Source of the DNA: an uncultured Bacteroidia bacterium
GTDB lineage: Bacteria > Bacteroidota > Bacteroidia > Bacteroidales > UBA932
Length of the DNA: 64,000 nucleotides
Assembly (NCBI GenBank): GCA_902788175.1
Contig: CADAJF010000010.1
Span: 1-64,000 of the forward strand
Reading direction: 5' to 3'
Notes under the pieces: generated by a model
Seen by the model: the letters and a program-made list of their open reading frames with translations, nothing else
The model's database searches: none
Told to the model about the DNA's origin: nothing
Made by a program: the position numbers and the translations under genes
Part shown: positions 8,040 to 17,071 of the stretch, one piece after another
Layout: each line of letters starts with the position of its first letter
How positions within the stretch are numbered: the stretch's first letter is position 1

Positions 8040-9371
8040 GTGAGCTGGAAGGAAATCATCCAAAACAAGTGGCTGAAGCTGGGATTCTGGTCCCTGCTTT
8101 ACGTCGCGTGGGTGATCTGGCTGGGGAACTATTGGTGGCTCCTGGGCCTCGGCGTCCTGTTCGACTACTTCATCACCAAAAAGGTGAAGTGGCTCTTCTG
8201 GAAAAAAGAGTACGCCCCCGGAGAGAAACACAACTTTTGGCTGGACTGGCTGGACGCCATCATCTTCGCCGTGGTTGTAGTGACGTTCATCAATATCTTC
8301 TTCTTCCAGGCCTTCAGGATTCCTTCCTCCTCCATGGAAAGTACGCTGTACACCGGAGACCATCTCTTCGTGTCCAAGCTCACTTACGGGCCCCGTCTTC
8401 CCCAGACACCCCTCACCGTCCCCTTCACGCACAACCGGCTGTTCAATGGAGAGTCCTATTCTACGCTCATCCAAAACAAGTACCGCAGGCTCAAGGGCTT
8501 CCGTGAGGTCAGAAGGGGGGATATCGTGGTATTCGGCTTCCCCAATGGAGATACGGTCCTTACCCGCCGCCCCGCAGACGACTACTACGCCTGGGTGCGC
8601 GCCCTGGGAAGGGAACAGACCATTGACCAGTTCGGCCCCATCATCGTCCGTCCCGCAGACAAGAAAGACCACTATGTCAAGCGCTGTGTTGCCGTTGCCG
8701 GCGACACCCTGGAAATCCGCGACGGCCTTGTATGGGTGAACGGGGAAAAGGAAGCAGACTATCCCGGCCGCCAGCTCACTTATCAGGTGATTACAAGCGG
8801 CTCCCGTATCAACCAGCTCAAGCTGGAGGAACTGGGCCTGAACCTTGGTGAACTGTATTTCGACACCCGTCTTCCCGGCTATCCCCAGATGCCCCTGACG
8901 GAGCAGATGCTGGAGACAGTGAAGGACATACCGGCCGTGGTGGACATTTCCCCCAACCTGGAGAAATATCCCCTCACCGGCGCAGATGCCCTCATTTTCC
9001 CCTTCACCAAGCCCTGGACCAGTGATTACTTCGGCCCGCTCTGGATCCCGCAAAAAGGCGCCACCGTGGCCCTGGATACGGAAAGCCTGCCCCTGTATGA
9101 GCGCATTATCCGTGACTATGAGCACAACACGCTGAAGGTGGAGGGTGAGCGCATCCTCATCAACGGAGAGCCCGTTACGGAGTACACTTTCCAGCAAGAC
9201 TACTATTTCATGATGGGCGACAACCGCCACAACTCCCTGGATTCCCGTTACTGGGGTTTTGTCCCGGAAGATCATATAGTCGGCACCCCGTCCATCATCT
9301 GGCTTTCCACTGATGCCACCAAGGCTTTCCCCAAGAGCATTCGCTGGAAACGCTTCCTAAAACTTGTATAA
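8040..9371 (+). CDS. lepB: Signal peptidase I, long Bacteroidetes form
   Basis: A 443-residue membrane protein. Two or more N-terminal hydrophobic helices lead to IPSSSMESTL, holding the nucleophilic serine (about residue 98). The general-base lysine lies in DHYVKRCVAVAGD, and the C-terminal box is MMGDNRHNSLDSRYWG. The protein is longer than E. coli LepB because of insertions between the Ser and Lys boxes and before the last box, a form common in Bacteroidetes. It removes signal peptides on the periplasmic face. The start is GTG at 8040, ten bases behind rplT, so it is probably co-transcribed with the ribosomal genes. Confidence 0.95.
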   Translation: MSWKEIIQNKWLKLGFWSLLYVAWVIWLGNYWWLLGLGVLFDYFITKKVKWLFWKKEYAPGEKHNFWLDWLDAIIFAVVVVTFINIFFFQAFRIPSSSMESTLYTGDHLFVSKLTYGPRLPQTPLTVPFTHNRLFNGESYSTLIQNKYRRLKGFREVRRGDIVVFGFPNGDTVLTRRPADDYYAWVRALGREQTIDQFGPIIVRPADKKDHYVKRCVAVAGDTLEIRDGLVWVNGEKEADYPGRQLTYQVITSGSRINQLKLEELGLNLGELYFDTRLPGYPQMPLTEQMLETVKDIPAVVDISPNLEKYPLTGADALIFPFTKPWTSDYFGPLWIPQKGATVALDTESLPLYERIIRDYEHNTLKVEGERILINGEPVTEYTFQQDYYFMMGDNRHNSLDSRYWGFVPEDHIVGTPSIIWLSTDATKAFPKSIRWKRFLKLV

Positions 9372-9392
9372 CAATAAAAAAAGTTCAATATT

Positions 9393-9635
9393 ATGTCAAA
9401 GGTTTGTCAGATAACCGGTAGGAAAAGAATGATTGGCAACAATGTTGCCCATTCCAAGCTGCGCACCAAGCGCGCTTTCTCCCTCAACCTCAAGACCAAG
9501 AAGTTCTGGTCCGAGTCCGAACAACGTTTCATTACCCTGAAGGTCACCACCAAGGGCATGCGCATCATCGAGAAGAATGGTCTCGACGCTACCCTCAAGG
9601 CCGCCCAGGAGAAAGGTTACGTGAACCTTGTTTAA
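9393..9635 (+). CDS. rpmB: Large ribosomal subunit protein bL28
   Basis: An 80-residue basic protein starting MSKVCQITGRKRMIGNNVAHS with the R/K-rich middle TKRAFSLNLKTKKFWSE, typical of L28. It is followed by rpmG after 21 nt, the usual rpmB-rpmG arrangement, then by a DUF4295 gene. Confidence 0.96.
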   Translation: MSKVCQITGRKRMIGNNVAHSKLRTKRAFSLNLKTKKFWSESEQRFITLKVTTKGMRIIEKNGLDATLKAAQEKGYVNLV

Positions 9636-9656
9636 CCCTTTAATCCTTAGATAGTT

Positions 9657-9845
9657 ATGGCAAAGAAACAGAAAGGAAACAGGGTGCAGGTCATCCTGGA
9701 GTGCACGGAGCAGAAGGCCAGCGGTGTTCCTGGTATGTCCCGTTACATCACCACCAAGAACAAGAAGAACACCCCGGACCGCCTTGAGCGCATGAAATTC
9801 AACCCCTACCTCAAGAAAGTAACCCTCCACCGTGAGATTAAATAA
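9657..9845 (+). CDS. rpmG: Large ribosomal subunit protein bL33
   Basis: A 62-residue basic protein starting [20 protein letters not shown] and ending [12 protein letters not shown], a clear L33. It lacks the two CxxC zinc pairs, so it is the zinc-independent form. It lies between rpmB and the DUF4295 gene. Confidence 0.96.
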   Translation: MAKKQKGNRVQVILECTEQKASGVPGMSRYITTKNKKNTPDRLERMKFNPYLKKVTLHREIK

Positions 9846-9857
9846 AACGTTTGAACT

Positions 9858-10016
9858 ATGGCAAAGAAAGCAGTTGCAACCTTCGACGCTAAAGCCGGTG
9901 CAAAGCACATGGTGAAGGTGATCCGCATGGAAAAGAGCCCCAAGACCGGTGCCTACGTTTTCGTAGAGCAGCTGGTGGAAGAGGGTAAGGAAAAGGGATT
10001 TTTTGAAAAGAAATAA
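9858..10016 (+). CDS. DUF4295 small ribosome-operon protein
   Basis: A 52-residue protein starting MAKKAVATFDAKAGAKHMVKV and ending GFFEKK. Short basic proteins of this kind follow rpmG in nearly all Bacteroidetes and form family DUF4295; the role is unknown, probably ribosome-linked. It starts 12 nt after rpmG and is followed by a strong terminator. Confidence 0.85.
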   Translation: MAKKAVATFDAKAGAKHMVKVIRMEKSPKTGAYVFVEQLVEEGKEKGFFEKK

Positions 10017-10028
10017 ATTCCCCGCTTG

Positions 10029-10062
10029 AAAAAATCCGCCCCTTGCAAAGGGGCGGATTTTT
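10029..10062 (+). terminator. Intrinsic terminator behind the rpmB-rpmG-DUF4295 operon
   Basis: A near-perfect hairpin: AAAAATCCGCCCCTT pairs with AAGGGGCGGATTTTT around a 3-nt loop, with the T run forming the tail. Confidence 0.93.
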
Positions 10063-10065
10063 GTG

Positions 10066-10073
10066 TAACTTTG
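10066..10073 (+). promoter_or_regulatory. -7 box TAACTTTG, 6 nt before the ftsY ATG
   Basis: A perfect TAnnTTTG box packed between the terminator above and the ftsY start; the leader can be at most a few bases. Confidence 0.75.
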
Positions 10074-10079
10074 CATGAT

Positions 10080-11009
10080 ATGGGAATATTCGACAAAGGA
10101 TTCAAGAAAACCAACCTGAGTTTCTTCCAGAAACTTGGACGGGCCATCACGGGCAAGTCCAAAGTGGACGAGGAAGTGCTGGACGCCCTGGAAGAAGCAC
10201 TCCTTGGCTCGGACATGGGCGTGGACACCACCCTCAAGCTCATTGACAACATCGAGGAGCGCGTAGAGAGGGACAAATATGTGGATATGGAGGAGCTGGT
10301 GGCCCTGATCCGCGACGAGATTTCCCTGCTGGTCGGGGAGGACGATTCCCCGGTACAGCCCTTCGATTTTTCCCACAAACCCTACGTGATGCTCATCGTG
10401 GGCGTGAACGGGGTGGGGAAGACCACCACTATAGGCAAACTGGCCGCCAGGCTGGTCCGGGACGGAAAAAAGGTCACCATCGGTGCGGCCGATACCTTCC
10501 GCGCCGCAGCCGTGGAGCAGCTGTGCGTCTGGGCCCAGCGTGCTGGCGCCGATATAGTGAAGCAGCCCATGGGCGCAGACCCTGCCTCCGTAGCCTTCGA
10601 TACGGTGAAAAGCGCCGTGGCCAAGGGCTCGGATGTGGTGCTCATAGACACCGCCGGCCGCCTGCACAACCGGGTGGACCTGATGAATGAACTCACCAAA
10701 ATCCGCAATGTGATTCGCCGGGTGGTCCCGGACGGGCCGCATGAGGTCCTGCTGGTGCTGGACGGCTCCACCGGACAGAATGCCTTTGTCCAGGCCAAGG
10801 AGTTCTCCCGCGCCACGGATGTGACCGCCCTCGCCGTTACCAAACTGGACGGCAGCGCCAAGGGCGGTGTGGTGGTGGGTATCGTGGATACCTTCAACAT
10901 CCCTATCAAGTTTATCGGCATAGGGGAAGGCATCGAAGACCTCAAAGTCTTTGACAAGAAAGAATTCGTAGAGTCCCTCTTCAGCATGGCGGACTTGGAA
11001 AAGGAATAA
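10080..11009 (+). CDS. ftsY: Signal recognition particle receptor FtsY
   Basis: A 309-residue SRP-type GTPase: a short N-domain (MGIFDKGFKKTNLSFFQKLG...), then the G domain with P-loop GVNGVGKTTT (about 108-117), DTFRAAAVEQL, DTAGR and TKLDGSAKGG. The acidic A-domain of E. coli FtsY is absent, as is common in Bacteroidetes. It brings ribosome-SRP complexes to the Sec translocon. ATG at 10080 is chosen because the sequence before it lies inside the terminator and -7 box. pheT follows after 19 nt. Confidence 0.96.
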   Translation: MGIFDKGFKKTNLSFFQKLGRAITGKSKVDEEVLDALEEALLGSDMGVDTTLKLIDNIEERVERDKYVDMEELVALIRDEISLLVGEDDSPVQPFDFSHKPYVMLIVGVNGVGKTTTIGKLAARLVRDGKKVTIGAADTFRAAAVEQLCVWAQRAGADIVKQPMGADPASVAFDTVKSAVAKGSDVVLIDTAGRLHNRVDLMNELTKIRNVIRRVVPDGPHEVLLVLDGSTGQNAFVQAKEFSRATDVTALAVTKLDGSAKGGVVVGIVDTFNIPIKFIGIGEGIEDLKVFDKKEFVESLFSMADLEKE

Positions 11010-11028
11010 ACTTTAAACGTTTCACGCA

Positions 11029-13473
11029 ATGAAGCTTTCGTATAGCTGGTTAAAAGAGTATCTTAAGTGTTCCCTCACACCTGAACAGGTGGCAGAGGCC
11101 ATGACTTCTATTGGCATTGAGGTGGATTCAGTCCAGATGCAGGAAGTGATTCCCGGCGGTCTGGCCGGCGTGGTGGTGGCCCGGGTCCTTACCTGCGAGC
11201 CCCATCCGGACAGCGACCACCTGCATGTGACTACCGTGGACGACGGCTCCCCGGAGCCCGTTCAGGTGGTGTGCGGCGCGCCCAACGTGGCGGCGGGCCA
11301 GAAGGTGCTCTTCGCACGTATCGGCACGGTCCTTCCCGGCGATTTCAAGATCAAAAAGTCCAAAATCCGCGGCGTGGAAAGCCTGGGCATGATTTGCGCG
11401 GAGGATGAACTGGGCATCGGCACCAGCCATGCCGGTATCATGGTACTGCCGGAAGAGGCTGTGGTGGGTACCCCCGCCAAGGAATACCTCCAGCTCAAGG
11501 ACGAGGCAGTGATAGAATATGAGATAACCGCCAACCGCATAGACGCCGCGTCTCACCTGGGTGTAGCCAGGGACTTGTACGCGTACCTCTACAGCAAGGA
11601 CCTTCCCGCCCTGCTGGTGCTCCCTTCGGTGGATGCATTCTGCGAGGGTCCCGGGGAGTCCATCCCCGTCCAGGTACTGGATACCGCCGGTGCTCCCCGC
11701 TACTGCGGCATCACCGTAGAGGGTGTCAAGGTGGGGCCCAGCCCGGAGTGGCTGCAGGAAAGGCTGCTTTCCATAGGCCTCAAGCCCATCAATAACGTGG
11801 TGGATATCAGTAACTTCATCCTTTTCGAGACCGGCCAGCCCCTGCACACCTTCGACGCAGATAAAATCCGCGGCGGCAAGGTCATCGTGCGCCGCGCCGG
11901 GGAAGGGGAGCTTATCCGCACGCTGGACGGCATGGAGCGCAAGCTGGCTGCCTGTGACATGGTCATTGCCAATGAGGAAGGCCCCATGTGCATTGCCGGT
12001 GTGTTCGGCGGGGACGATTCGGGCGTAAGCGAAAGCACCGTGAACGTGTTCATCGAGGGTGCATACTTTGACCCTGCCAGCGTTCGCCGTACGGCCAAGG
12101 GCCAGCAGCTTTCCACAGACGCCAGCTTCCGCTTCGAGCGAGGCGCAGACCCTGATGCAGCCCTCTTTGCTGCCAAACGTGCGGCCCTTCTTATCCAGGA
12201 AGTCGCCGGCGGCAAGGTGGTGGGCACGGTCCGTGAGGTATATCCCCAGCCCATCGGCCGCGCGAAGGTGCAGCTGGATTATGGCCGCATGGAGCGTTTC
12301 ATTGGCAAGAAAATTGGTGCAGCTAACATCGAAAAGATACTGCAAGGACTTAATTACCAATTCCTTGAAAAAAAGGAAGACGGTGCGCTGGTTTCCATTC
12401 CCACTTACATGGTGGACGTTACCCGCGAATGTGACGTAGTGGAGGAAATCCTCCGTATCTACGGCTACAACAATATCGAGCTGCCGGGCAGCCTGCGCAT
12501 GAGCGTCAACCCCTCCCAGCAGCCGGATCCGGAGGCCACCCGCAATGCCATTTCCAACTGGCTGGCGGCCAACGGTTTTGTGGAAACCATGAACAACTCC
12601 CTCACCAAGGAGGATTATTATAACGGCCTGGAAACCTTCCCTGTAAGCCGCTGCGCCCGCATCGTGAATCCCCTCAGCCAGGATCTGAACGTAATGCGCC
12701 AGACCCTGCTCCTGAGCGGCCTGGAGGTAGTGGCCTACAACCTGAACAGGCAGGCAACTTCCCTCCGTTTCTTTGAATACGGATCTGTATATCAGCGCCT
12801 TCCGGAAGGTGACGGTACCACCCTCAAAAGCTATGAGGAACACCGCTGCTTCTCCCTCTTCCTCAGTGGAACCCCGGACAAAGTCTGGCGCAGCCCGGCC
12901 AGCAAGTCCAGCTTCTTCCAGCTCAAAGGTTACGTGGAGGCCCTGATGGCCCGCTACCGGATAGACGTCCAAAGCCTGGCCCTGGGCACAGCCCCGGCCG
13001 ATATTTTCTCCGAGGGCATCACCTACAGCCTGCCCGGCAGGGAGCCCAAACTCCTGGCCACGCTGGGTTGCATGAACCCTGCCCTTTGCAAGCGTTTTGG
13101 CATCAAGCAGCCGGTCTATGCCGCAGAGATCAACTGGGAGGTTCTTTTCACCCTTATCAAGCGGGATAAATTCTCCTTCAAGGAGCTGCCCCGCTTCCCG
13201 GAGGTCCGCCGTGACCTGGCCCTTCTGCTGGACGAGTCAGTGAGCTACGCTTCCGTGCGCCGCACTGCCATGCAGGCGGGCAAGAAGTTTGTCAAGGGCG
13301 TTACCCTCTTTGACGTTTACAGAGGGGACAAGATTCCCGCCGGCAAAAAGCAGTATGCCCTTAACTTCGTGCTCCAGGACCTGGAGCGCACGCTCACGGA
13401 TGTAGAGGTAGAAAAGACCATGGAACGCATCCTGCAGGCCCTGCAGAATGACTGTGGCGCTGTTTTAAGATAA
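11029..13473 (+). CDS. pheT: Phenylalanyl-tRNA synthetase beta subunit
   Basis: An 814-residue protein with the standard layout: MKLSYSWLKEYL opening, the EMAP-like tRNA-binding domain (ARVLTCEPHPDSDHLHVTTVD, about 50-160), B3/B4 editing region, B5 (DYGRMERFIGKKI), the inactive class II-like domain and the C-terminal anticodon-binding FDX-ACB domain (FPEVRRDLALLLD... GVTLFDVYRG). With PheS, which is not in the window, it charges tRNA-Phe. The downstream lipoprotein gene starts 1 nt after the stop codon. Confidence 0.97.
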   Translation: MKLSYSWLKEYLKCSLTPEQVAEAMTSIGIEVDSVQMQEVIPGGLAGVVVARVLTCEPHPDSDHLHVTTVDDGSPEPVQVVCGAPNVAAGQKVLFARIGTVLPGDFKIKKSKIRGVESLGMICAEDELGIGTSHAGIMVLPEEAVVGTPAKEYLQLKDEAVIEYEITANRIDAASHLGVARDLYAYLYSKDLPALLVLPSVDAFCEGPGESIPVQVLDTAGAPRYCGITVEGVKVGPSPEWLQERLLSIGLKPINNVVDISNFILFETGQPLHTFDADKIRGGKVIVRRAGEGELIRTLDGMERKLAACDMVIANEEGPMCIAGVFGGDDSGVSESTVNVFIEGAYFDPASVRRTAKGQQLSTDASFRFERGADPDAALFAAKRAALLIQEVAGGKVVGTVREVYPQPIGRAKVQLDYGRMERFIGKKIGAANIEKILQGLNYQFLEKKEDGALVSIPTYMVDVTRECDVVEEILRIYGYNNIELPGSLRMSVNPSQQPDPEATRNAISNWLAANGFVETMNNSLTKEDYYNGLETFPVSRCARIVNPLSQDLNVMRQTLLLSGLEVVAYNLNRQATSLRFFEYGSVYQRLPEGDGTTLKSYEEHRCFSLFLSGTPDKVWRSPASKSSFFQLKGYVEALMARYRIDVQSLALGTAPADIFSEGITYSLPGREPKLLATLGCMNPALCKRFGIKQPVYAAEINWEVLFTLIKRDKFSFKELPRFPEVRRDLALLLDESVSYASVRRTAMQAGKKFVKGVTLFDVYRGDKIPAGKKQYALNFVLQDLERTLTDVEVEKTMERILQALQNDCGAVLR

Positions 13474-13474
13474 G

Positions 13475-14080
13475 ATGCGAAGCTGGGTCCTCATAGTGCT
13501 TTTGCTGCTCGCGGTTTCCTGCCGGGGACCGCACAGGATGGAGCGCAAGGATATGGAGCAGGCTATGTACCTGATTCTCCTGCAGGACCAACAGATCAAA
13601 CTGGGCAGCTACCTCAAGCAGCAGGCCGATACTTCCCTTGTCTATGAGGGCATTTTCCAGTCCCTGGGCTATACCACGGACGATTTCCTATATAGCATGG
13701 AGTACTACCTGGAGGAACCTGCCCGCTTCGAGAAAGTGATGGAGAGTGTGGCGAATCGCCTTGAAAAGGAAGAGGCCCAGGCCCAGATCCAAATGGACCT
13801 TTCCAACTGGCGGGATGGTATGCTGCGCATTTACTGGCTGACACCAGACACCCTTTCCATGCCCCAGCCGGGGCCGCGCGCCATAGACAGCCTCCTGCTA
13901 CGTTTTCAAGGAGACTCCCTGTACCTTGTCAGAGAGGATACTTTCCCGTACTACCCCAAGGACTCCCTCCTGTTTTTACGGGATTCCTTATCGTTTAAAC
14001 GGGATTCCCTGTCTGTTAAGCGGGACTCCCTCCGGTTCTATCCCAAGGATTCCCTTACTTCTGTAAAAGATTTGCGATGA
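13475..14080 (+). CDS. DUF4296 lipoprotein with a C-terminal DSL heptad repeat
   Basis: A 201-residue predicted lipoprotein: the signal peptide ends in LLAVSCRG, with Cys16 as lipid anchor. Residues 20-110 match the helical DUF4296 family, whose function is unknown. The C-terminal 45 residues carry Asp-Ser-Leu triplets at 163, 170, 177 and 184, one every seven residues (DxxLxxR/K spacing), encoded by a 21-bp tandem repeat at about 13961-14044. The tail is probably an extended or amphipathic segment. The gene overlaps the amidohydrolase by 4 nt and follows pheT directly. Confidence 0.75.
   Translation: MRSWVLIVLLLLAVSCRGPHRMERKDMEQAMYLILLQDQQIKLGSYLKQQADTSLVYEGIFQSLGYTTDDFLYSMEYYLEEPARFEKVMESVANRLEKEEAQAQIQMDLSNWRDGMLRIYWLTPDTLSMPQPGPRAIDSLLLRFQGDSLYLVREDTFPYYPKDSLLFLRDSLSFKRDSLSVKRDSLRFYPKDSLTSVKDLR
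13961..14050 (+). repeat. 21-bp tandem repeat inside the DUF4296 gene
   Basis: Units beginning GA[CT]TCC[CT]T start at 13961, 13982, 14003 and 14024, with a further looser unit at 14048. Each of the first three is 21 bp and encodes Asp-Ser-Leu plus four residues ending in Arg. Confidence 0.75.
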
Positions 14081-15252
14081 GGCGTCTGACGGCCCAATAT
14101 CTCTATACGCTCACTTCCCGGGAGCCGCTTTGCGGCGGCTTTGTGGAGGTGGAGGAAGACGGTACCATCCTGCGTACGGGCCCCCTTGCGACCGGGGAGC
14201 AGGCCTGCTATGAGGTGATTGCCCCCGGCTTTGTGAATGCCCACTGCCATGTGGAGCTCTCCTATCTTAAGGGGAAGTTCCGCAAAGGAACGGGCATGGC
14301 AGGTTTTATCGACCAGATCAACGCTCTCAGGGACAGCTCTACGCCGCAGGAAAAAAACCAGGCGCTCATGGACGCCATGGACAGCCTCTGGCAGCAGGGC
14401 GTAGTAGCCATGGCCGATATTTCCAACTGCGCAGACTCCTTTGCCGTCAAGGCCACCCATCCCCTGTACACCCGCACCTTCCTGGAGGTTTTCGGCGCAG
14501 AGCCTTCGGCCTGTGAAGGCGTAATGGCCGATGTAAAGGCCCTGCAGAAGAAGGCCCGGGCCCTGGGGCTGGATGCTGCCCCTACTCCGCATGCCTGCTA
14601 TACCACCAGCGTGCAGCTCCTTACCGCCGCTTCCCTTGCCGGACTGGAAAGCGGTTACCTGTCCTATCACAGCGAGGAGTCCAGCGAGGAGCAGGAAATG
14701 ATGATGCAGGGCAGCGGTCCCATGTGGGACAACCGCATTGCCAATGGCATCCCTACGCCTCCGGTTACCGGAACCTCTTCGCTGCAATACTTCCTGGATA
14801 CTTTGCTGGCAGCCGGTTTGCCCCGGCCCGTCCCCGGGCATGTGTTGCTGGTGCATGAGTGCTGCCTTACGCGGGAGGGTGCCCGTGCGGCCCAGGAGGT
14901 GCTGGAAAGCCCTTTTCTGGCGCTTTGCCCGCTATCGAACCTGTTTATTCACCATACTTTACCGCCGGTTCCGCTGATGCAGGAAAGCGGCATTCCCATC
15001 TGCGTGGGAACGGATTCCCTCTCTTCCAACGACAAGCTTTGCATGGTGGAAGAGCTCTTTTGCCTGCAGCAGGCATTCCCGGAAGTAAGCCTTGGGGAAC
15101 TGCTGGAATGGGCCTGCCTGAACGGTGCCCGTTTCCTTGGCAAGGAGGCCACGCTGGGCACCATCGAGCCCGGGAAAAAGCCCGGTCTGGTGCATATCAC
15201 CCACTGTCAGGACGGACGTCTCAGCGCCCGCAGTCAATCTTTTCGCCTATGA
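14077..15252 (+). CDS. Amidohydrolase (cytosine/guanine-deaminase-like)
   Basis: A 391-residue metal-dependent hydrolase. The first metal motif is PGFVNAHCHVEL, then HACYTTSVQLL, LSYHSEESSEEQE, LLVHECCLT and the aspartate motif CVGTDSLSSND near the C-terminus, with a closing composite beta-sandwich (GTIEPGKKPGLVHI). This order is that of the chlorohydrolase/nucleobase deaminase branch. The substrate is unknown. Its ATG overlaps the DUF4296 stop (ATGA), and its own stop overlaps the radical SAM start, so the three are translated together. Confidence 0.85.
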   Translation: MRRLTAQYLYTLTSREPLCGGFVEVEEDGTILRTGPLATGEQACYEVIAPGFVNAHCHVELSYLKGKFRKGTGMAGFIDQINALRDSSTPQEKNQALMDAMDSLWQQGVVAMADISNCADSFAVKATHPLYTRTFLEVFGAEPSACEGVMADVKALQKKARALGLDAAPTPHACYTTSVQLLTAASLAGLESGYLSYHSEESSEEQEMMMQGSGPMWDNRIANGIPTPPVTGTSSLQYFLDTLLAAGLPRPVPGHVLLVHECCLTREGARAAQEVLESPFLALCPLSNLFIHHTLPPVPLMQESGIPICVGTDSLSSNDKLCMVEELFCLQQAFPEVSLGELLEWACLNGARFLGKEATLGTIEPGKKPGLVHITHCQDGRLSARSQSFRL

Positions 15253-15998
15253 TGCGTGAAACTACGGTATTTGGGCCCATTTTTAGCCGAAGGCTGGGCA
15301 GCTCACTGGGTATCAATCTGTTACCCCAGCAGGGCAAGGTGTGTAACTTCGACTGCGTTTACTGCGAATGCGGCTGGAACAAGGACGGCCTGGAAGACAC
15401 GCTACTCCCTACAGCAGAGGATGTAAGGGCGGCGCTGTCCCAGAAACTGTCCCAGTGCGTGGCATCCGGTATTCCCATCGATTCCATCACCTTCTCCGGT
15501 GACGGCGAGCCCACACTGAATCCCGCCTTCCCGGAAATCATTGACCTTACCCTGGAACTGCGGGACCGTTATTATCCGCAGGCCAAGGTGTCGGTGCTGT
15601 CCAACGCCACCAGGGCGGGGCAGGAGGGCATTTTCCAGGCACTCCGGAAGGTGGATAACGCCATCCTCAAACTGGATGCTCCCACAGAGGCCCAAGTAGC
15701 GCTGGTGAACAAGCCGGTAGGGAAGTATCGCGTAGAGGATGTGGTGAATGCCATGCTGCGCTTCGAAGGAGACTTTGTCCTCCAGACCATGTTCCTGCGT
15801 GGTCCCGGCTGGGCCACGGAGGACTGGGTAGAACCCTGGATGGAGATTGTGCGACGCGTGCGCCCCCGCACAGTGATGGTCTATACCATAGACCGTGAAA
15901 CGCCCATGAAGGGCCTTGGAAAATATACGGAAGAGGAAATGCGCCACCTGGTGCAACCGCTTCTTGATGAAGGATTTAATGTACAAATAAAAGGATAA
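15249..15998 (+). CDS. Radical SAM protein, COG0731-like
   Basis: About 249 residues. The [4Fe-4S] cluster motif CNFDCVYCECG (CxxxCxxC) lies in the first 40 residues, preceded by GSSLGINLLP; SGDGEPTLNP and LSNATR follow, as in the COG0731 branch. Two adjacent ATG codons (15249 and 15252) precede the conserved region; either may be used, and both overlap the amidohydrolase stop. Function of this branch in Bacteroidetes is not established; the eukaryal/archaeal relatives modify tRNA. Confidence 0.82.
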   Translation: MMRETTVFGPIFSRRLGSSLGINLLPQQGKVCNFDCVYCECGWNKDGLEDTLLPTAEDVRAALSQKLSQCVASGIPIDSITFSGDGEPTLNPAFPEIIDLTLELRDRYYPQAKVSVLSNATRAGQEGIFQALRKVDNAILKLDAPTEAQVALVNKPVGKYRVEDVVNAMLRFEGDFVLQTMFLRGPGWATEDWVEPWMEIVRRVRPRTVMVYTIDRETPMKGLGKYTEEEMRHLVQPLLDEGFNVQIKG

Positions 15999-16001
15999 GA
16001 T

Positions 16002-16892
16002 ATGTCGTTAGCTAGCAAATACGGCTATACGCCGGACAAAGATAGCATCTCCCGCCACCTGAATCTGATTGCCGGCGGCCTGGAGGAGATTGCCTCCGAA
16101 AAAGTATATAAGCAGTGCTTCGGCCTCATGGACCAGACCACCCTTGCCAACGAGGACACCCCCGCGAGTGTACGTGCCCTGGTAGGGAAGGTGAATGCTT
16201 TCAAGCGGGATTACCCTTCCTGGCCGCTACCCGCCTCCATCTGCGTGTATCCCAATTTTGCAGGCCTGGTGGCATCGGAGCGCGAGGACAAGGAACTGCA
16301 TGTGACCACTGTGGCCGGCTGCTTCCCCACGTCCCAGAGCTTCCTGGAGGTAAAACTCCATGAGATTGAGCTCGCGGTCCGCGGCGGCGCCGATGAAATC
16401 GATATCGTTCTGGCCCTGAACAGCTTCCTCGCCGGAGATTATGAGACGGCCGGCGCAGAGATCAAGGCCGCCCGCGAGCGGATAGACAGCGTGGCTGCGC
16501 AGCTGGGCCGTCCCGTTGTGCTCAAGGTGATTCTGGAAACCGGCCTGCTGGTAACGCCTGAAGCCATCGCGGACGCCTCTTTCCTGGCCATGGAAAACGG
16601 CGCGGACTTCATCAAGACTTCCACCGGGAAGGTAAAGGTGAACGCTACGCCCCTGGCCGCCTATGTGATGTGCGAGTGTATAGGCAAGTTCTATGAGGCA
16701 ACGGGCCGCAAGGTGGGCTTCAAGGCCGCCGGTGGCATTGCCTCTGCCCTGGATGCCGTTTGCTACTATTCCATTGTCCGTACGCTTCTTGGGGCGGAAT
16801 GGATAGACAAGACACTCTTCCGTTTTGGCGTTTCCAGCCTGGCCAACAAGCTCCTGAGCGCCGTGGAACAAAAGACAGTAGCCTACTTCTAA
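16002..16892 (+). CDS. deoC: Deoxyribose-phosphate aldolase
   Basis: A 296-residue class I aldolase. The Schiff-base lysine lies in FIKTSTGK (Lys205), with supporting lysines in VVLKVILETG (Lys175) and GFKAAGGI (Lys241), and GADEIDIVLALN in the barrel. It cleaves 2-deoxyribose-5-phosphate into glyceraldehyde-3-phosphate and acetaldehyde during deoxynucleoside salvage. It starts 3 nt behind the radical SAM gene and ends at a clear terminator, so it is the last gene of the pheT-region operon. Confidence 0.96.
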   Translation: MSLASKYGYTPDKDSISRHLNLIAGGLEEIASEKVYKQCFGLMDQTTLANEDTPASVRALVGKVNAFKRDYPSWPLPASICVYPNFAGLVASEREDKELHVTTVAGCFPTSQSFLEVKLHEIELAVRGGADEIDIVLALNSFLAGDYETAGAEIKAARERIDSVAAQLGRPVVLKVILETGLLVTPEAIADASFLAMENGADFIKTSTGKVKVNATPLAAYVMCECIGKFYEATGRKVGFKAAGGIASALDAVCYYSIVRTLLGAEWIDKTLFRFGVSSLANKLLSAVEQKTVAYF

Positions 16893-16899
16893 GGGAAAC

Positions 16900-16932
16900 A
16901 AAAAAGGCCGGAAGAAATTCCGGTCTTTTTTG
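16900..16932 (+). terminator. Intrinsic terminator behind deoC
   Basis: Arms GGCCGGAA and TTCCGGTC around a short GAAA loop, flanked by A and T tracts, so it may also serve the convergent tRNA-Leu gene. Confidence 0.88.
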
Positions 16933-17016
16933 TGCGCGAAATCAGAGTCGAACTGACACGTCCTTTCGGACACTACCTCCTGAGAGTAGCGCGTCTACCA
17001 ATTCCGCCATCCGCGC
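16933..17016 (-). tRNA. tRNA-Leu, anticodon CAG
   Basis: On the minus strand an 84-base class II tRNA folds: acceptor GCGCGGA/TTCGCGC, D-arm GGCGGAATTGGTAGACGC, anticodon loop CTCAGGA (CAG), a long variable arm (GTCCGAAAGGAC) and T-arm with GTTCGACTC. No CCA is encoded. The D-arm and variable arm are those of tRNA-Leu. A TATATTTG box lies 14 nt upstream. Confidence 0.93.
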
Positions 17017-17030
17017 ATCGTTTGGGACTG

Positions 17031-17038
17031 CAAATATA
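17031..17038 (-). promoter_or_regulatory. -7 box TATATTTG for tRNA-Leu
   Basis: A perfect TAnnTTTG box on the minus strand, 14 nt before the tRNA 5' end. Confidence 0.65.
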
Positions 17039-17071
17039 CGTGTTTTTTTTGAAAAGCCAAACAATTCGCCG

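Noticed and set aside
11128..12972. 614-residue frame opposite pheT
   Set aside because: Shadow of pheT; composition and lack of motifs argue against a gene.
14859..15248. N-terminal extension of the radical SAM frame
   Set aside because: The extra 130 residues overlap the amidohydrolase in another frame and look like translated noise; paired ATG codons at 15249 and 15252 give the natural start.
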